From Cottoperca gobio (Eukaryota; Chordata; Actinopteri; Perciformes; Bovichtidae): a stretch of 64,000 nucleotides of DNA. Positions 21,276-32,759 of the stretch are shown piece after piece. The stretch is taken from NCBI RefSeq assembly GCF_900634415.1, contig NC_041360.1, positions 6,375,176 through 6,439,175 of the forward strand, read 5' to 3'. The position numbers and the translations under genes are program-made. The notes below the pieces were generated by a model. The model did not search any database. It was not told the DNA's origin and saw only the letters and a list, made by a program, of their open reading frames with translations. Within the stretch, counting starts at the first letter, position 1, and every line of letters begins with the position of its first letter.

Positions 21276-22784
21276 GTCAGCAGTGTGACTTGCACATGAA
21301 GCAGTACAGAATCCACCCACACGAACATCAGCAGATATTTTCAAAGGCGTGCCGAAGACAGCAGTTTGGACTCTTTGAGTTCCTGCGGATGCCTTCCGGC
21401 CTCAAGGGGGCAGCACAAACATTCCAGAGGCTTATGGACTCTGTACTGCGAGAAATGCAGTTCTTGTTTGTTTATTTAGACAAAATTCTCATAGCCAGCG
21501 CCTGTGTGGAGGAGTACCTGACACGCTGTTCGAGCGGCTCAGTGCGCATGGGCTTATCGTTAACCCAGCAAAGTGCCAGTTCGGTGTGCCATCCATCAAG
21601 ACACCCTGTCTCGCCGGATGGAGCCGTTCCACTCCCCGCCAGGGTGGATACCGTCGCCAGTTTCCCACGCCCCCGCACCGTTAAGTCCCTGCAGGAGTTC
21701 CTGGGCATGGTGAACTTTTATAAAAGGTTCATTCACCGCGCGGTTCACCTCATGCGGCTCCTGTACGACGCACTGCGAGGTAAAAACCCGAACACCGATG
21801 TGGACTGGTCCCCTGATAGGGACATAGCCTTCGACAACGCCAAGGCTGCGCTGGCCAGCGCTGCTTTACTGGCACACCTGTCTCCCACGGCCCCGATCGC
21901 CCTCACTACTGACGCTTCCGACTACGCAGTGGGGCCTGTGTTCGAACATTGGGCGAGTGGCAGCCACTCGCTTTTTTCAGCTGCAATCTACGCGACAACG
22001 AGAAGAATTACAGCACTTTCGATCGGGAGCTCCTAGGTCTCTTTCTCGCCAATCGGCACTTCAGGTTTCTGCTTGAGGGCCGACCCTTCACCGCCTTTGT
22101 GGACCACAAGCCACTGAGGTTTGCTATGGCCAAGGCCACCGAGCTGTGGTCTGTCTGCCAACAGCGCCACCTCTCTGCTATTCAGAGTTGCAATCAGAGT
22201 TCACCACAGACATAGAATGTAGCCGGAAAGCACAATTTTGTCGCCGACTGCCTCTCTCGACCTGTGGTGGCGGCCATCCATTTAGGCCTCGACTATGCTG
22301 TCATGGCTGCCGACCAGGCCACTGACATGGAAGTGCAGGCCTACCGGACAGCCGCCTCTGGGCTGCGGTTAGAGGATGTGGAGTTTGATGACGTCAACAC
22401 CGCAATCCTCTGCGATGTCTCCACGGGTCAGTCCCACCCTATGGTTCCCCACTAGCTGGTGGCGCCGTGTTTTTGATGCCATTCACAGCCTTTCGCACCC
22501 GGGAGTGAATGCGTCCACTAAGCTAGTGGGGGCTAAGTTTGTCTGGCCTGGCCTTCGGAAGGACGTCAAGAGCTGGGCTTGCTCCTGTGTGGCGTGCCAG
22601 CGTTCCAAGGTGCACATCACACAAAGGCCCCCTTGGCACCATTTCTCTTGCCCGAGAGGTGGTTCAATCACGTGAACATAGACCTTGTTGGCCCCCTGCT
22701 CCCCTCCCGGGGGTTCACTCACCTCCTCACTCCATGGATAGGACGACCAGGTGGCCAGAAGCGGTTCCACTGTCATCGACACGG
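21276..22784 (+). pseudogene. Gypsy pol fragment: RT, RNase H, integrase start
   Basis: Reverse transcriptase at 21276-21520 shows QFGLFEFLRMPSGLKGAAQT and FVYLDKIL. The second catalytic aspartate of YLDD is replaced by lysine. After a frame change, SPDGAVPLPARVDTVASFPR, FLGMVNFYKRFI and PIALTTDASDYAV follow, then RNase H with YSTFDRELLGLF and FVDHKPLRF in another frame (21949-22215). The linker is SHPGVNASTKLV. The integrase has the zinc-binding CVACQRSKV, then HVNIDLVGPL and DRTTRWPEAVPLSST at about 22732-22778, where it stops abruptly and hAT sequence starts. About four frame changes and the active-site change make it dead. The left edge joins a LINE-like 3' tail at 21275. Confidence 0.9.
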
Positions 22785-24078
22785 GACAGTAACTGATGGT
22801 GCAGCAAATATGGGTGCTTGTGCAAGGGAGCTTCGTTTGTGTCACACAATTTGCGTGGCGCATACTTTGAATCTATTGATAAAAAAGGCTCTAGACCAAA
22901 ACCCTGTGTTGTCTGACATGCGGGCAAGCTCCAGGAAGATAGTGGGCTACTTCAAGAGCAGCACCACTGCAAAGGTGAATTCCTTTATTTCATTGCAATA
23001 TTCGAAATGACGCTGTTTTGTTGAGGTTGCTGCTGCAGTGACACTTGCATTAATCACTCTTTGTTCACAACTTTTATAGGAGAGGCTGACAAAGGTTCAG
23101 GAGCAAATGGGCCGGCCGGCACTGAAGCTCATTCAAGGAGGTGGATACACCTGGAACAGCACATATCATATGCTCCAGCGTGTTTATGACCTCAGCGAAC
23201 CTGTAGGAGCAGCTTTGGCAGGCCTACGCACTGAGGATGCCCCACTCTTATCAAGGCAATATGAAATCATTGCAGAATGTCTGAAAGTTCTGTCTCCATT
23301 TAATGATGCCACAGTTGAGCTGTCAGAGGAGAAGAGAGTGTCTGGATCCAAAGTCATTCCAGCTGTTATCGATGCTACACCATGCACTGGAGGAGGAGGA
23401 AATGGGACTAGTCCAAACTTTAGAGTGCACAGCAATGGCCAATAGTCTGAGGGGTCAGTTAAGGGAGAAGCTTAACAACCTACAATCAAGGAACATCATA
23501 TCCCTGGCAACACTGCTCGATTCCAGATTTAAAAAGATAGGCTTCTTTAGCCCCAATAAAGCTGCAGAGGCCGAGAAGAGGCTCACATCCGAATGTGCTG
23601 CTGTTATGAGAAACTGCGTGTCCTCCTCCTCCTCCTCCACCTCACAACCGCACATATCAGAAGCTTCTCAGCCTGTGACTCAAGGTAATGGATATTAGAT
23701 ACCTTCTAATCGTGTTATTGTATTTAGTCACTTACAGTCTGTTTGTCTGTGCTAGGTAGCAAACTGTGGCATCGTTTGGACACCACAGTCCTGCAGACCA
23801 GGACCCAACATGTCGCTGCAGACGCAACAGTGGAGGTCCAAAGATACTTGGCTGAACCAAATATGGGCAGATTGGAGAACTCCCTGCAGTATTGGGAAGA
23901 ACAGAGAAATGTATATCCCAACTTGTACAAACTTGCTGTTGCGTTTCTCTGTACCCCAGCTTCATCTGTGCCCTGTGAAAGGGTGTTTCCTAAAGCAGGA
24001 GAAATCTTCTCAAAGAAGAGAAACCGCCTGAAGCCCACCACTGTGGAAATGTTGTTATTTTTAAATAGAAATGAATGA
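22785..24078 (+). pseudogene. hAT transposase (ZBED-type), middle and C-terminus, with two introns
   Basis: The frame opens TVTDGAANMGACARELRL, with the TDGAAN catalytic aspartate, then CHTICVAHTLNLLIKKALDQ. A GT-AG intron runs 22975-23080 (AAAG/GTGAAT ... TTATAG/GAGAGG). The next exon reads RLTKVQEQMGRPALKLIQ, then TWNSTYHMLQR. Near 23365 the frame slips by one base, and it continues ALEEEEMGLVQTLE and ISLATLLDSRFKKIGF. A second GT-AG intron lies at 23686-23755. The last exon ends SVPCERVFPKAGEIFSKKRN, then RLKPTTVEMLLFLNRNE, the dimerisation domain. The N-terminal BED finger and first half of the catalytic domain are absent, replaced by Gypsy integrase. One frameshift makes it non-functional as written. 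Confidence 0.87.
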
Positions 24079-24505
24079 AAATGAATAAAAACGTTGTCCC
24101 TAGTAACATAAGTAAAGTCACAAACCAAGTAACACAAGCACATTCATATCACAACCCTCTCCCCAATTAGTTTCCACTTTTCCTTCTGACCCTGCCATTG
24201 ACAGACACCATATTATAGATAATTCAATATCAATAAATATTATTCACTGGTACTGCCTCGTTGAGACAGTTTTGAATTTTACCGCCTCAACACTTTATAA
24301 CTGCATATTTGTGGGTTGTTGTCGTAGTATGTGTTGTTGCTGTCGAGTTGTTGGTATTGCGTTTGTATTGGATCATTATGGAGACAGCCAACTAACGAAA
24401 TCATTGTTATGCACGCCAGCATCATCCTCCTTGTGAGCAAGTAAAGATACCAAATCTAAATCTGTTGAAAGAATAATGTACATCCAACGTGTACATTACA
24501 CATCC
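24079..24505 (+). mobile_element. ZBED-type hAT element, right subterminal DNA
   Basis: Non-coding. The block CTTTATAACTGCATATTTGT, then GGGTTGTTGTCGTAG, at 24292-24330 is the inverse of the left-end subterminal block at 19466-19520. It supports assignment of this side to the same hAT family. Confidence 0.6.
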
Positions 24506-24640
24506 CCGGTGGCGCAGCTCGTAGAGCAGGCGATCCACATTCAAATACTTGCCGCAGCGGCCCAGGGTTAGAAACAGACCTGCTGCTATTTGCTGCATGT
24601 CATTCCCCTTCTTTCTGTCCAATCTTAAACTGCACTGTCA
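24506..24640 (+). repeat. tRNA-derived SINE
   Basis: CCGGTGGCGCAGCTCGTAGA resembles a tRNA A box region. CAGCGGCCCAGGGTTAGAAA is the decayed B box, and CTGCTGCATG-type sequence with a CCCCTTCTTTCTGTCC tract follows. This is the common fish SINE head; the copy is old. Confidence 0.7.
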
Positions 24641-24852
24641 TTGAAGGCGTAAACCGCTGACATTTTCTTCCAGGTACTCTCTTCTCAATAACATGTAATA
24701 ACACAATCATCAATCTTTATTTTTAAATAGAACATTATAATCAGTCTTATATGTGTGCGTCAAAGAATTTTCAGGGAAAAGATACTTTAAATCCAGTAAT
24801 GAACCCATATTCGAAACAATTGGCTGAAGTGGTTCAGTGCTTCACACACACA

Positions 24853-27258
24853 TTGGCGGCGCTCAACATGGCGGCGCTCAGAGTGGCTGCGGCTGTACTG
24901 GCTTACGACAACACTGGACATCTAATTGCAAATAAACCACTTCTAGCTGCAAATACATTACTTATGTTAGATGCAAGACTAGTATATGATCGCCAGGTTA
25001 TGCTAGCTCTGCGAAAAGTCTGCAGTTTAGGAAGCATACACACAACCACCCTGGATAGCCTGCGCCGACTCTGGCTACTACACCGGCAAGACCCAGCGGC
25101 CTCTGCAGCAGCGGAGCCTCCTACCAGTACGGGCCGCATCAGGAGGAAGCAGAGGCGGTACGATAGGAAACGTAAGCACGGTAGTCGGGGAGGGCTATCG
25201 GCTAAGCTAAAGGCTAGCCCCTACAGAACGCCACTACCTTCCATCCTACTTGCCAATGTACGCTCCCTGGAGAACAAACTGGACTACCTGAAGCTGGATC
25301 TAGCGGCAAATCGGGAGATGAAGGAATGCTGTGCCCATAATTCTGACGGAAACATGGCTAAATTCATCCGTCCCCGATGTCGCCATTAGCATGGAAGGGC
25401 TAACAACTTTCCGGTCGGACAGGAAGTGCGATCTCAGCGGAAAATCCCGCAGGGGGGGCGTGTGTATCTACATGAGTAACAAGTGGAGTACAAATGTCAT
25501 AATGCTCTCTAGCCACTGCTCTCCTGACATTGAATTTTTAACAATAAAATGCAGACCGTTTTATCTGCCCAGGGAATTCACCACAGTCATTATCACTGCA
25601 GTGTATGTTCCCCCGAGTGCAAACGTTAAAGAGGCAATGACTTTTCTCTATCAGAACATCAGTGAGTTGCAATCTGCACATTCGGAGGGCGTTTTTATTG
25701 TAGCAGGGGACTTTAACCAGGCAGACATGAAGACCGTTCTCCCTCAGTTCCATCAGCATGTACATTTTGCAACCAGAGGCTTAAACACACTGGATCTGGC
25801 CTACACAAACATTAAGAAGGCATTTAAGATAGCCCCCCGCCCCCACCTCGGCTCCTCAGACCATCTCTCTGTTATGCTAATTCCTGCATACAGGCCCTGC
25901 TCATCTGAGAAAAGCCCACGGTGAAGCAGGTGAGTATCTGGCCTGAAGGAGCCATGTCAGCGTTGCAGGATTGCTTTGAATGCACAGACTGGAACATGTT
26001 TAAAGAGGCCGCAACTGAAAACCACCAAATTAATGTGGAGGAGTATGCTGTGACTGTATCTGCATACATCCAGAAGTGCATGGAAGATGTCTCTGTCACC
26101 AAGTACATCACTACACGTGCCAATGAGAAACCCTGGATGACTACGGAGGTGCGTGACTTGCTGAAGGCACGGAACACCGCTTACAAGTCTGGTAATGTGG
26201 TGGCTCTGAGATCAGCAAGAGCCAAACTGGACTGTGCCATCAGAGAAGCTAAGCACACCCATGGTCAAAAAATCCAGAGTTTCTTTAATGACGCCATGAA
26301 TACCAGGCGCATGTGGCAGGGAACTTCAGACCATCACTGGATACAAGGCTGCTCCACCACCCTGTGAGGACAACACAATCTTTCTCAACAAACTCAATAA
26401 TCACTTTGGACGCTTTGAGGCACTAAACAACACAACTGCAATGAAAGCTGTTCCCAAGCATGATGAACAATCACTGATCCTCGACACAGCTGATGTCCGG
26501 AGGACGCTGAAGAAAGTTAACCCCCGGAAGGCGGCGGGCCCGGACAGTATTCCAGGACGGCTGCTCAGGGCCCATGTCCTCACGGACATCTTCAACACCT
26601 CGCTGGACCAGGCTATTATTCCATCATGTTTCAAGTCAGCAGCCATTGTTCCAGTGCCTAAAAAATCCCCAATCAGTTGTCTGAATGATTACCGGCCAGT
26701 AGCACTCACCCCCATCATGATGAAGTGCTTCGAGAGGCTGGTCAAGGACCATATCATCTCCATACTTCCCCCCAATCTCGACGAGTTCCAGTTTGCTTAC
26801 CGCCCAAATCGCTCCATAGAGGACGCCATCTCCTCTGCACTCCACCTGAGCCTGGCCCACCTGGAGGAGAAGAACACCCATGTGCGAATGCTGTTCCTGG
26901 AGCACAGCTCCCCCCTCCCATCCTCACCATGTTCTACAGAGGCACCATAGAGAGCATACTGACCAGTTGCATCTCTATCTGGTCTGGAAACTGCAACACC
27001 TCAGACTGGAAGTCTCTGCAGAGAGTGGTGAGGACAGCGGAGAGGATCATCGGGACGTCTCTTCCTTCCATCAGAGACACTGCTAATAAACGCTGCCTCA
27101 CCAGAGCCCAGAACATTATAAAAGACCCCACTCACCCCCACCACGGCCTGTTCTCCCTGCTGCCCTCTGGCAAGAGGTTCCGTAGCATTAAGAGCAGAAC
27201 TACCAGACTCTGCAACAGCTTCTTTCCCCAAACCATCAGACTGTTGAACCAAAAATAA
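24853..27258 (+). pseudogene. Rex1-like LINE ORF, endonuclease plus truncated RT
   Basis: Translation begins with MAALRVAAAVLAYDNTGHL at about 24868 and a basic N-terminal region (RRKQRRYDRKRKHGSRGG). Single-base indels break it: an extra C near 25336, just before IILTETWL; a lost C near 25896, after SDHLSV; and an extra base near 26324. The endonuclease is otherwise whole, with GDFNQAD at about 25709. The RT part from 26441 has DYRPVALTPIMMK and FQFAYRPNRS, and is cut at motif A (MLFLE/HSSP), so motifs with YADD are gone. The C-terminal domain continues in a shifted frame to NQK and a stop at 27256. It cannot have RT activity. Confidence 0.92.
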
Positions 27259-27526
27259 CTTTTTCTCCTGAGCAATGTGATGTGAACTCCTCTCTAAGAA
27301 CTCTTAAATGTATATATTTTTATAGAGTGTATATATGTTATTTATATAAAGTACATTTATATTTTAAGTACACATTTTATTTGATATTCATGCATCAGCA
27401 CCACGACACTTTTAAATATTTATGACCACTTTTACAGTCACTTTTACAGTAAGCCAGGACAACAAAATTCATTTGAATTGTACATTGTATAATCTCTAAA
27501 TGACAATAAAGTTTTTTGATTGATTG
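24855..27526 (+). mobile_element. Rex1-like LINE (copy 2) with internal deletion
   Basis: The 5' end has TTGGCGGCGCTCAACATGGC (near 24854). The 3' end reads CAATAAAGTTTTTTGATTGA at about 27503-27522. Orientation is opposite to copy 1, 8 kb away. Relative to copy 1 it lacks 583 bases (matching 14116-14698), joined at 26900 between CTGTTCCTGG and AGCACAGCTC, with GA shared at both sides of the break. It lies inside hAT-type sequence. Confidence 0.88.
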
Positions 27527-27559
27527 ACCTAAGCCATGCCATTATAATCACTGTGCCGG

Positions 27560-27688
27560 TTTTACATTTATTGTCCACTTGATGGCGCAGTAGAGCAAAT
27601 GAAGCACCATGAAGCTTCGGGACATGTGCAAACCAATTGGATGGAAAGCTTCAATGCTTCATGAAGCTTCATCTCACCAACACTACTG
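27560..27688 (+). mobile_element. ZBED-type hAT element, right terminal repeat
   Basis: The terminal block AAGCTTCAATGCTTCATGAA, then GCTTCATCTCACCAACACTA, at 27646-27685 is the inverted partner of 19401-19461. It is directly followed by Gypsy integrase code (EQVSVDRLKP), so the hAT end sits in a Gypsy element here. Confidence 0.75.
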
Positions 27689-27969
27689 AGCAGGTCTCGG
27701 TGGACCGTCTCAAACCTGCCAATTTGGACCTGGACAGGCCGGTTGAGCTGGCTGTTCCCCAGCGGCGGGGTCGCACCCCTGCCAGGCCCCGGCCCCCTGA
27801 CCCACCGGTGCGCACCCCAAGCCCTGCACCTTCACATGTGAAGCGCAGTCGTTTTTGGACGCCCGGTCCGCCCCCGCTGGGTGGGCCCTTTTTGACGGTT
27901 CGGTGGTTTTCTCGTTTCGGTTCAAGTGAATTCTGGGGGGGCCTGTGTGGTGACCCACTTGGGATATAG
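27686..27969 (+). pseudogene. Gypsy integrase C-terminus
   Basis: Reads EQVSVDRLKPANLDLDRPVE, then a proline/arginine-rich tail (RRGRTPARPRPPDPP), and a stop at 27967. This block ends the pol protein in many fish Gypsy elements. It continues the pol fragment at 21276-22784, with roughly 200 integrase residues missing between the two. A purine run, CTGGGGGGG, at 27933 is placed as a polypurine tract directly before the LTR. Confidence 0.82.
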
Positions 27970-28203
27970 ACATTCACGGAACACAGGAGAGGGGGTACGT
28001 CTCCTTTAAGACCAAAGAGCTTTCTGGGTAATGGGGGAGTTAGTGAAAGTGAGAAATGTACCCGTGAATATAAGTTCCACTGTGGTGACTGTTCGGGAGA
28101 GATGATTTACTACTGCCGCTGTATCACTGTTGTTGTTGTTGTGAAGTAAACCTTTTGACTTGACAGCTTGTCTACCGTCTCCTCGTTTATACGCACGCCC
28201 ACA
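27947..28203 (+). mobile_element. Gypsy 3' LTR
   Basis: Begins TGTGGTGACCCAC and ends GCCCACA (about 257 bp), with TGTGG/CCACA inverted ends, and follows the polypurine tract and pol end in the right order. GAATATAAG at 28055 may be the TATA box. A GTT repeat lies at 28130. The 5' LTR was not found. Confidence 0.75.
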
Positions 28204-31200
28204 ATATGTCTTTTAATATTTACTATGTATTATTTTTCTTTAATAGAGCCTCCCAGCAAAACTATTTCACATGATTGTACTTGCAATAAACTAGGTGACT
28301 ATAAAACATCTTGATTCTAGCAGATGATCAGGCTAAACAGTTGGCTTTACAGCTTCTTATTTGACACACCTTTAGGATTTTAGCATTCCCAAATGTTCAG
28401 CTTTGAGTACAATCTTATCAGTCTCTAATAATAATAATAAATTATTATTTTCCCCACACATTATTAGACTCTTTTTACATCTGTTTCTGAACTTGTCTCA
28501 CCACGCTCTCTCTTTCTGTGTTATCATGTAGCGCTGTTGCTCTACATTCAAAAGTGTTTTACTCCAGAAGACAGATGAGACAATAGTGCTCTCCCATATC
28601 AGGACACACAAACACACACCCGGGACAGACACAAAACACGCTCACACTACCCTCACTGGAAACATCTGAAAGTACATTTATGAACACACACACAGCTGGA
28701 AGAGATGCAAGCCACACATGTATACACACTTTGTTCTTAGTATGCCCACACTCCATCTGCTTTAACCCACCGCTGTTGGACACAGCCATAAAGTTGTTGC
28801 AACACACACAGAACATCTCTTTTCAGCCCATCACAGTGATTTATAGCAGCAACATCATGCTCTCCTAAAGTTCCCTCAGTGTCTCTCTCATTCTCTTTTC
28901 TACACTTTCCCTCTGTTGTACCAGTTTCCCATCATTTTACCTCCCGTTCACCAAACTTTCTTTCTAAACCACCATCCCCAAATCTCACTTCCTCCAATGC
29001 ATCTCTCTGTCTCCCTGCCCTCTATCCATCTCCCTCCTGTCCCTGCCCTTCTCTTTGTTCTCCCAGTTGGTTATTAATGGTTTTAATTTACAGAGAGGAA
29101 GGACCTTGGTGCCCACAGAGGCATCCCCTCTGCCCCTAGTGTGTATTTGTGTGTGTGAGAGAGAGACCCCCTGCTCGTCCCTGTGTAACCAAGCAGCAAT
29201 AACGCTTTGTCTTCTTTAACTGTGCTGCTCCTTCAAGGTACCCAACATCCTTCTCCCTCCATTTTCTCCTATTCCTCTTTTTCCTTCTCCATCACTCTTA
29301 ACAATCTCTTATTGTTGTGTTTGACCTGTCTTTTTCCTGGCATTTCTTTCACATGTGATTTCTCCGCATTAGCTTCATGCATCAACATGTTGGGACCACT
29401 TGCCCCGTGTGTATGTGTTCTCCTGTGGTCCGGTTATGTGACAAGGTTGCGTGTTATCATTTATGGTACCGCCTTTGTTTTTGGGCAACCATTGCTGTGG
29501 TGTTGTTTGCTACATGAGCCCAGACATCACTTCTCAAATAGAATTGAATAGTGCTGTTGTATGCGTTTTTCCAGCACAACTTCTAAAGCTCTTCCTGTGG
29601 TTCAAAGGGCTTTACTGAAGCTGGATGTTTAGAACAGAAAAATTAAACATGATTTCTGTATGATTCCAATAATTTTGATAATTTTTATAGTCAAAATCGC
29701 TGAATTTGCGTATTCTCTGTTCAGATACAGGGAGAGATGCGAGCTGAGGCAGCGACAAGCTGAGCCTTCCCTCGGATTGGGCAATCCCTTGCAAACTATG
29801 TTGAGCGCATGCATTTGGAGCGTGCCTGTTGCTATATCTCTGTATGTCGCCAAAATAATGTTTACAGACACTTTTATTATGCGTCCTGACTTTCCATAGT
29901 CCAGTTAATGTATGTAATGTATGTGTGTAACATATTTAGTCTTGCTGATGGGACATAAAATCACAGTGAAAAAACACCAGGTGAGGCAGACAGTACTCTA
30001 CCGCACCGAAGAGGGCGCACGTGAGCCCAATACATGTACCTCTCTGAGCCGCTATAAATGTCACATGCCAAATATATTCCTTACCTGTTTCTGTATAAAT
30101 AATCTCATTGGCTGTGCTTTAAAAAGTCAGCGGCAACCAGGGTCCAAATTTCACTTAACTTTGAGGGCAGCGTTCGGTAGCAATTTCTCTCCATAAAAAA
30201 AATGTGTATATGTATGTTCCACTATTATTTTGAAACGGGGAAAAATTATATTTATCGGGTATGGTTAAAAATGAACTTAACGGCAGCGGGTGAGAAGAAA
30301 TATATGTTGTTTTTCTCCTGGAAAAATCAGAAATGAAAATGGTTGTGCAGAATTTTTTACATCTAAATCAGCTAATATTTTCAAGCATTATCAGCTGCTA
30401 GGATGTTTTAAATGTAAAAGAGAAAAAGACTTTTCCTTGGCTAGATTTGAGATTTAGGAGCCGGAAAACTCCGCTTAAAACCAGGAAAAAAAATAAAACT
30501 CTTGAATTAAGTGTCTGTCCAATATGTTTAATCAAGGGGTTACAGGTAGGGATGATGCAACACAGAAAATTAAGATTTTTAAATATAAATATACATATGG
30601 TTACAAACATTTGAAGACTCTGTACTATGTATCCAGTTTTTGGCTAGAGCGGATAACCAATTTAAATGATGTGCAGGCTGCTTTCGAAAAACTATGCATG
30701 CCAAATCGCTATCAGATGATAATCAATCGGCAGCAGGTGGCAGAGATGCTGTGATAAATTTAGACTCTTCACAGTGTTGAGAAGAGGTGTGATCAGGCAA
30801 CAAGTTAAAACTCCTGTGTGGGTAGATTATAGCTGTGTAGAGGCTTAAAAACCTTGATCCTGAAGTCATCACTGTACCTTCGTACACTTTCTCTGTCAGC
30901 CAGTAAAACTAGAAGACTAAGAGGAGGTAGAGTCATAGTGGTTTGGCTACCCAGGATGTCGTGGTGGAATGGGGAAAAAAAGGCATTTCACCAAACGTTT
31001 AAGTCTTGGACCTTTGTCACAAACAACTACATCATTATAGTAAAGCCACAAGCTGCAACAACCAATCAAATCGGAAAGAGCACCTGAGACAATTACAATG
31101 CCAGTCATTGATGAAAAAAACAAAACATGTTTAAGATTAATAGAATACAATGAAACATTTTAAATTGGAAAAACAGATGGGTAAGGCAATGCAATTTTTT

Positions 31201-31213
31201 TTATTCAAATATG
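28204..31213. other. unassigned sequence
   Basis: No gene or clear element. Features noted: an ATAATAATAAATTATTATTT palindrome at 28427-28448, CA-rich DNA at 28600-28700 and a pyrimidine-rich run at 28870-29070. Frames up to 114 codons here are low in complexity and have no recognisable motifs. Confidence 0.5.
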
Positions 31214-31221
31214 GAATAGAG

Positions 31222-31806
31222 CAGGGGTCACTAACAGGTGGACCGTGGTCCGAGTCCGGGCCCAGACGCCGACCTATACGGACCCGGACCGGTATTTCTA
31301 TTTTAACAGCGCATTTTATTTTATTTTTTTAGCTTTGTGCAATCACATTTGCTCCACTCTGTTTCACGAAGGGCGGCATTTCACACACACCTACACACAC
31401 AAACAGAGGGGAGGAAAGGAGAGGAGTGAACTAGAGAATCGCCGCACGCTTTCATTTTGACGGGTGCTTTCATTTTAACCGGTGCTTTCATTTTAACCGG
31501 TGCAGCTTTTCTTGTTTTTACGGTACTGGTTTAGCAGTTCAGGAAACTCACAGACCAATTGCATGCAAGTTAAGCCATCCCATGTGATGCTACTCAGCCA
31601 ATCAAATCTGTGCATTCCAGAAGGCAAATATTGCGACTCTGAATACAGACAGATGAGGTGAGAGGCGGGTGACCGATGGAAAGACGAGTTAGCGATACAG
31701 GGGGCGCCACTACAAGACAAAGTTTTTGACCAAACATACCCACTCAAGTCTGAACTGAGGTCACAGAAAATACTGGACCTCTTTGAATTTTAGTTGAATA
31801 CCCCTA
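31222..31806. mobile_element. short hAT element with 8-bp TSD
   Basis: The left end CAGGGGTCACTAAC and right end GTTGAATACCCCTA are imperfect inverted repeats. GAATAGAG flanks both sides exactly (31214-31221 and 31807-31814). There is no transposase; 585 bp. A three-fold GGTGCTTTCATTTTAAC repeat lies at 31461-31500. Non-autonomous. The two ends differ a lot beyond the first seven bases. Confidence 0.85.
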
Positions 31807-32360
31807 GAATAGAGGATAATTGGTTCAAATCTAGTATCCAAGCTGGAAAATTAATTTCATTCATTTTGATTGTCGCAGTCTGCGGCTCTCGTGATTTTAT
31901 GTTGTAAATTTGATGCTGGATGAAGGTCCATGACCAAAACATTGCATTTCTAATATGCACCTGTCTATAAATTGCATATTAGACAGCACTGAGTTACAAA
32001 GATTTGCGATTTTTATTTATTGTAAACCACAGTAAACTTATTTAGTTAAACACTCACATTCAGTGAACTGTTGGCCATTGTCATCGTCTCCCATTTTTGT
32101 TTTCTCTTTTTTTCTGTGGATGAAACACATCACTTTATTATTCAAACATACACTAAAGTTAGTATGAGGAAATTTTATTTTATGTAGATTTTTTGCCAGA
32201 CCTGTGGACAAAAATAGTGTTTCAACCATCACCAGACTCCCTGTAGCAAACATTTTTATTTTATTTTTTTACTGCAGCATGGTCTCACAGTCTGCCGAGC
32301 TTAGTCCTGGTTCTCCCGTGCCTCCCTTCCCCTCAGTGGGCCCAGCAGTACAGTCTAGGT

Positions 32361-32750
32361 CAGGGGTCTGCAACCTGCTGCTCAGGAGCCACATGTGGCT
32401 CTTTAACCCCTCTGCAGTGGCTCCCTTTAGCTTTGACAAAAAAATAAAACATTTTATTATTAAATTATTTAATGTATTTCCAAGTAGGCCTAAACATGCC
32501 AGTGTATTTTGTCCTTCTCTTTTAAAGAGTTTGGTGTTATCCTTTGTTTAAACAGGTGAAAATAGCAACACAATCTCAACAGTTTCCTTTATTGTCATTC
32601 TGAAATTTCATAAATGCAACAAATATAGTATAACTATATATCAAACTTATAAGCTGCGTTATCAAATGTGTTTTGCGGCTCCAGACAAATCTTATTTGGT
32701 GGAAGAGGGGGCAAAATGACTCTTTTGATAGTAAAGGTTGCCGACCCCTG
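32361..32750. mobile_element. hAT MITE with 8-bp TSD
   Basis: 390 bp, ends CAGGGGTCTGCAACC and GGTTGCCGACCCCTG, flanked by GTCTAGGT at 32353-32360 and 32751-32758. The right subterminal reads GCGGCTCCAGACAAATCTTA and CAAAATGACTCTTTTGATAG, a common fish hAT non-autonomous type. No coding capacity. Confidence 0.92.
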
Positions 32751-32759
32751 GTCTAGGTC

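Noticed and set aside
28560..29140. Overlapping short frames as a small secreted protein gene
   Set aside because: CA- and CT-rich composition explains Cys/Val and Ser/Pro content; no convincing signal peptide, splice sites or motif.
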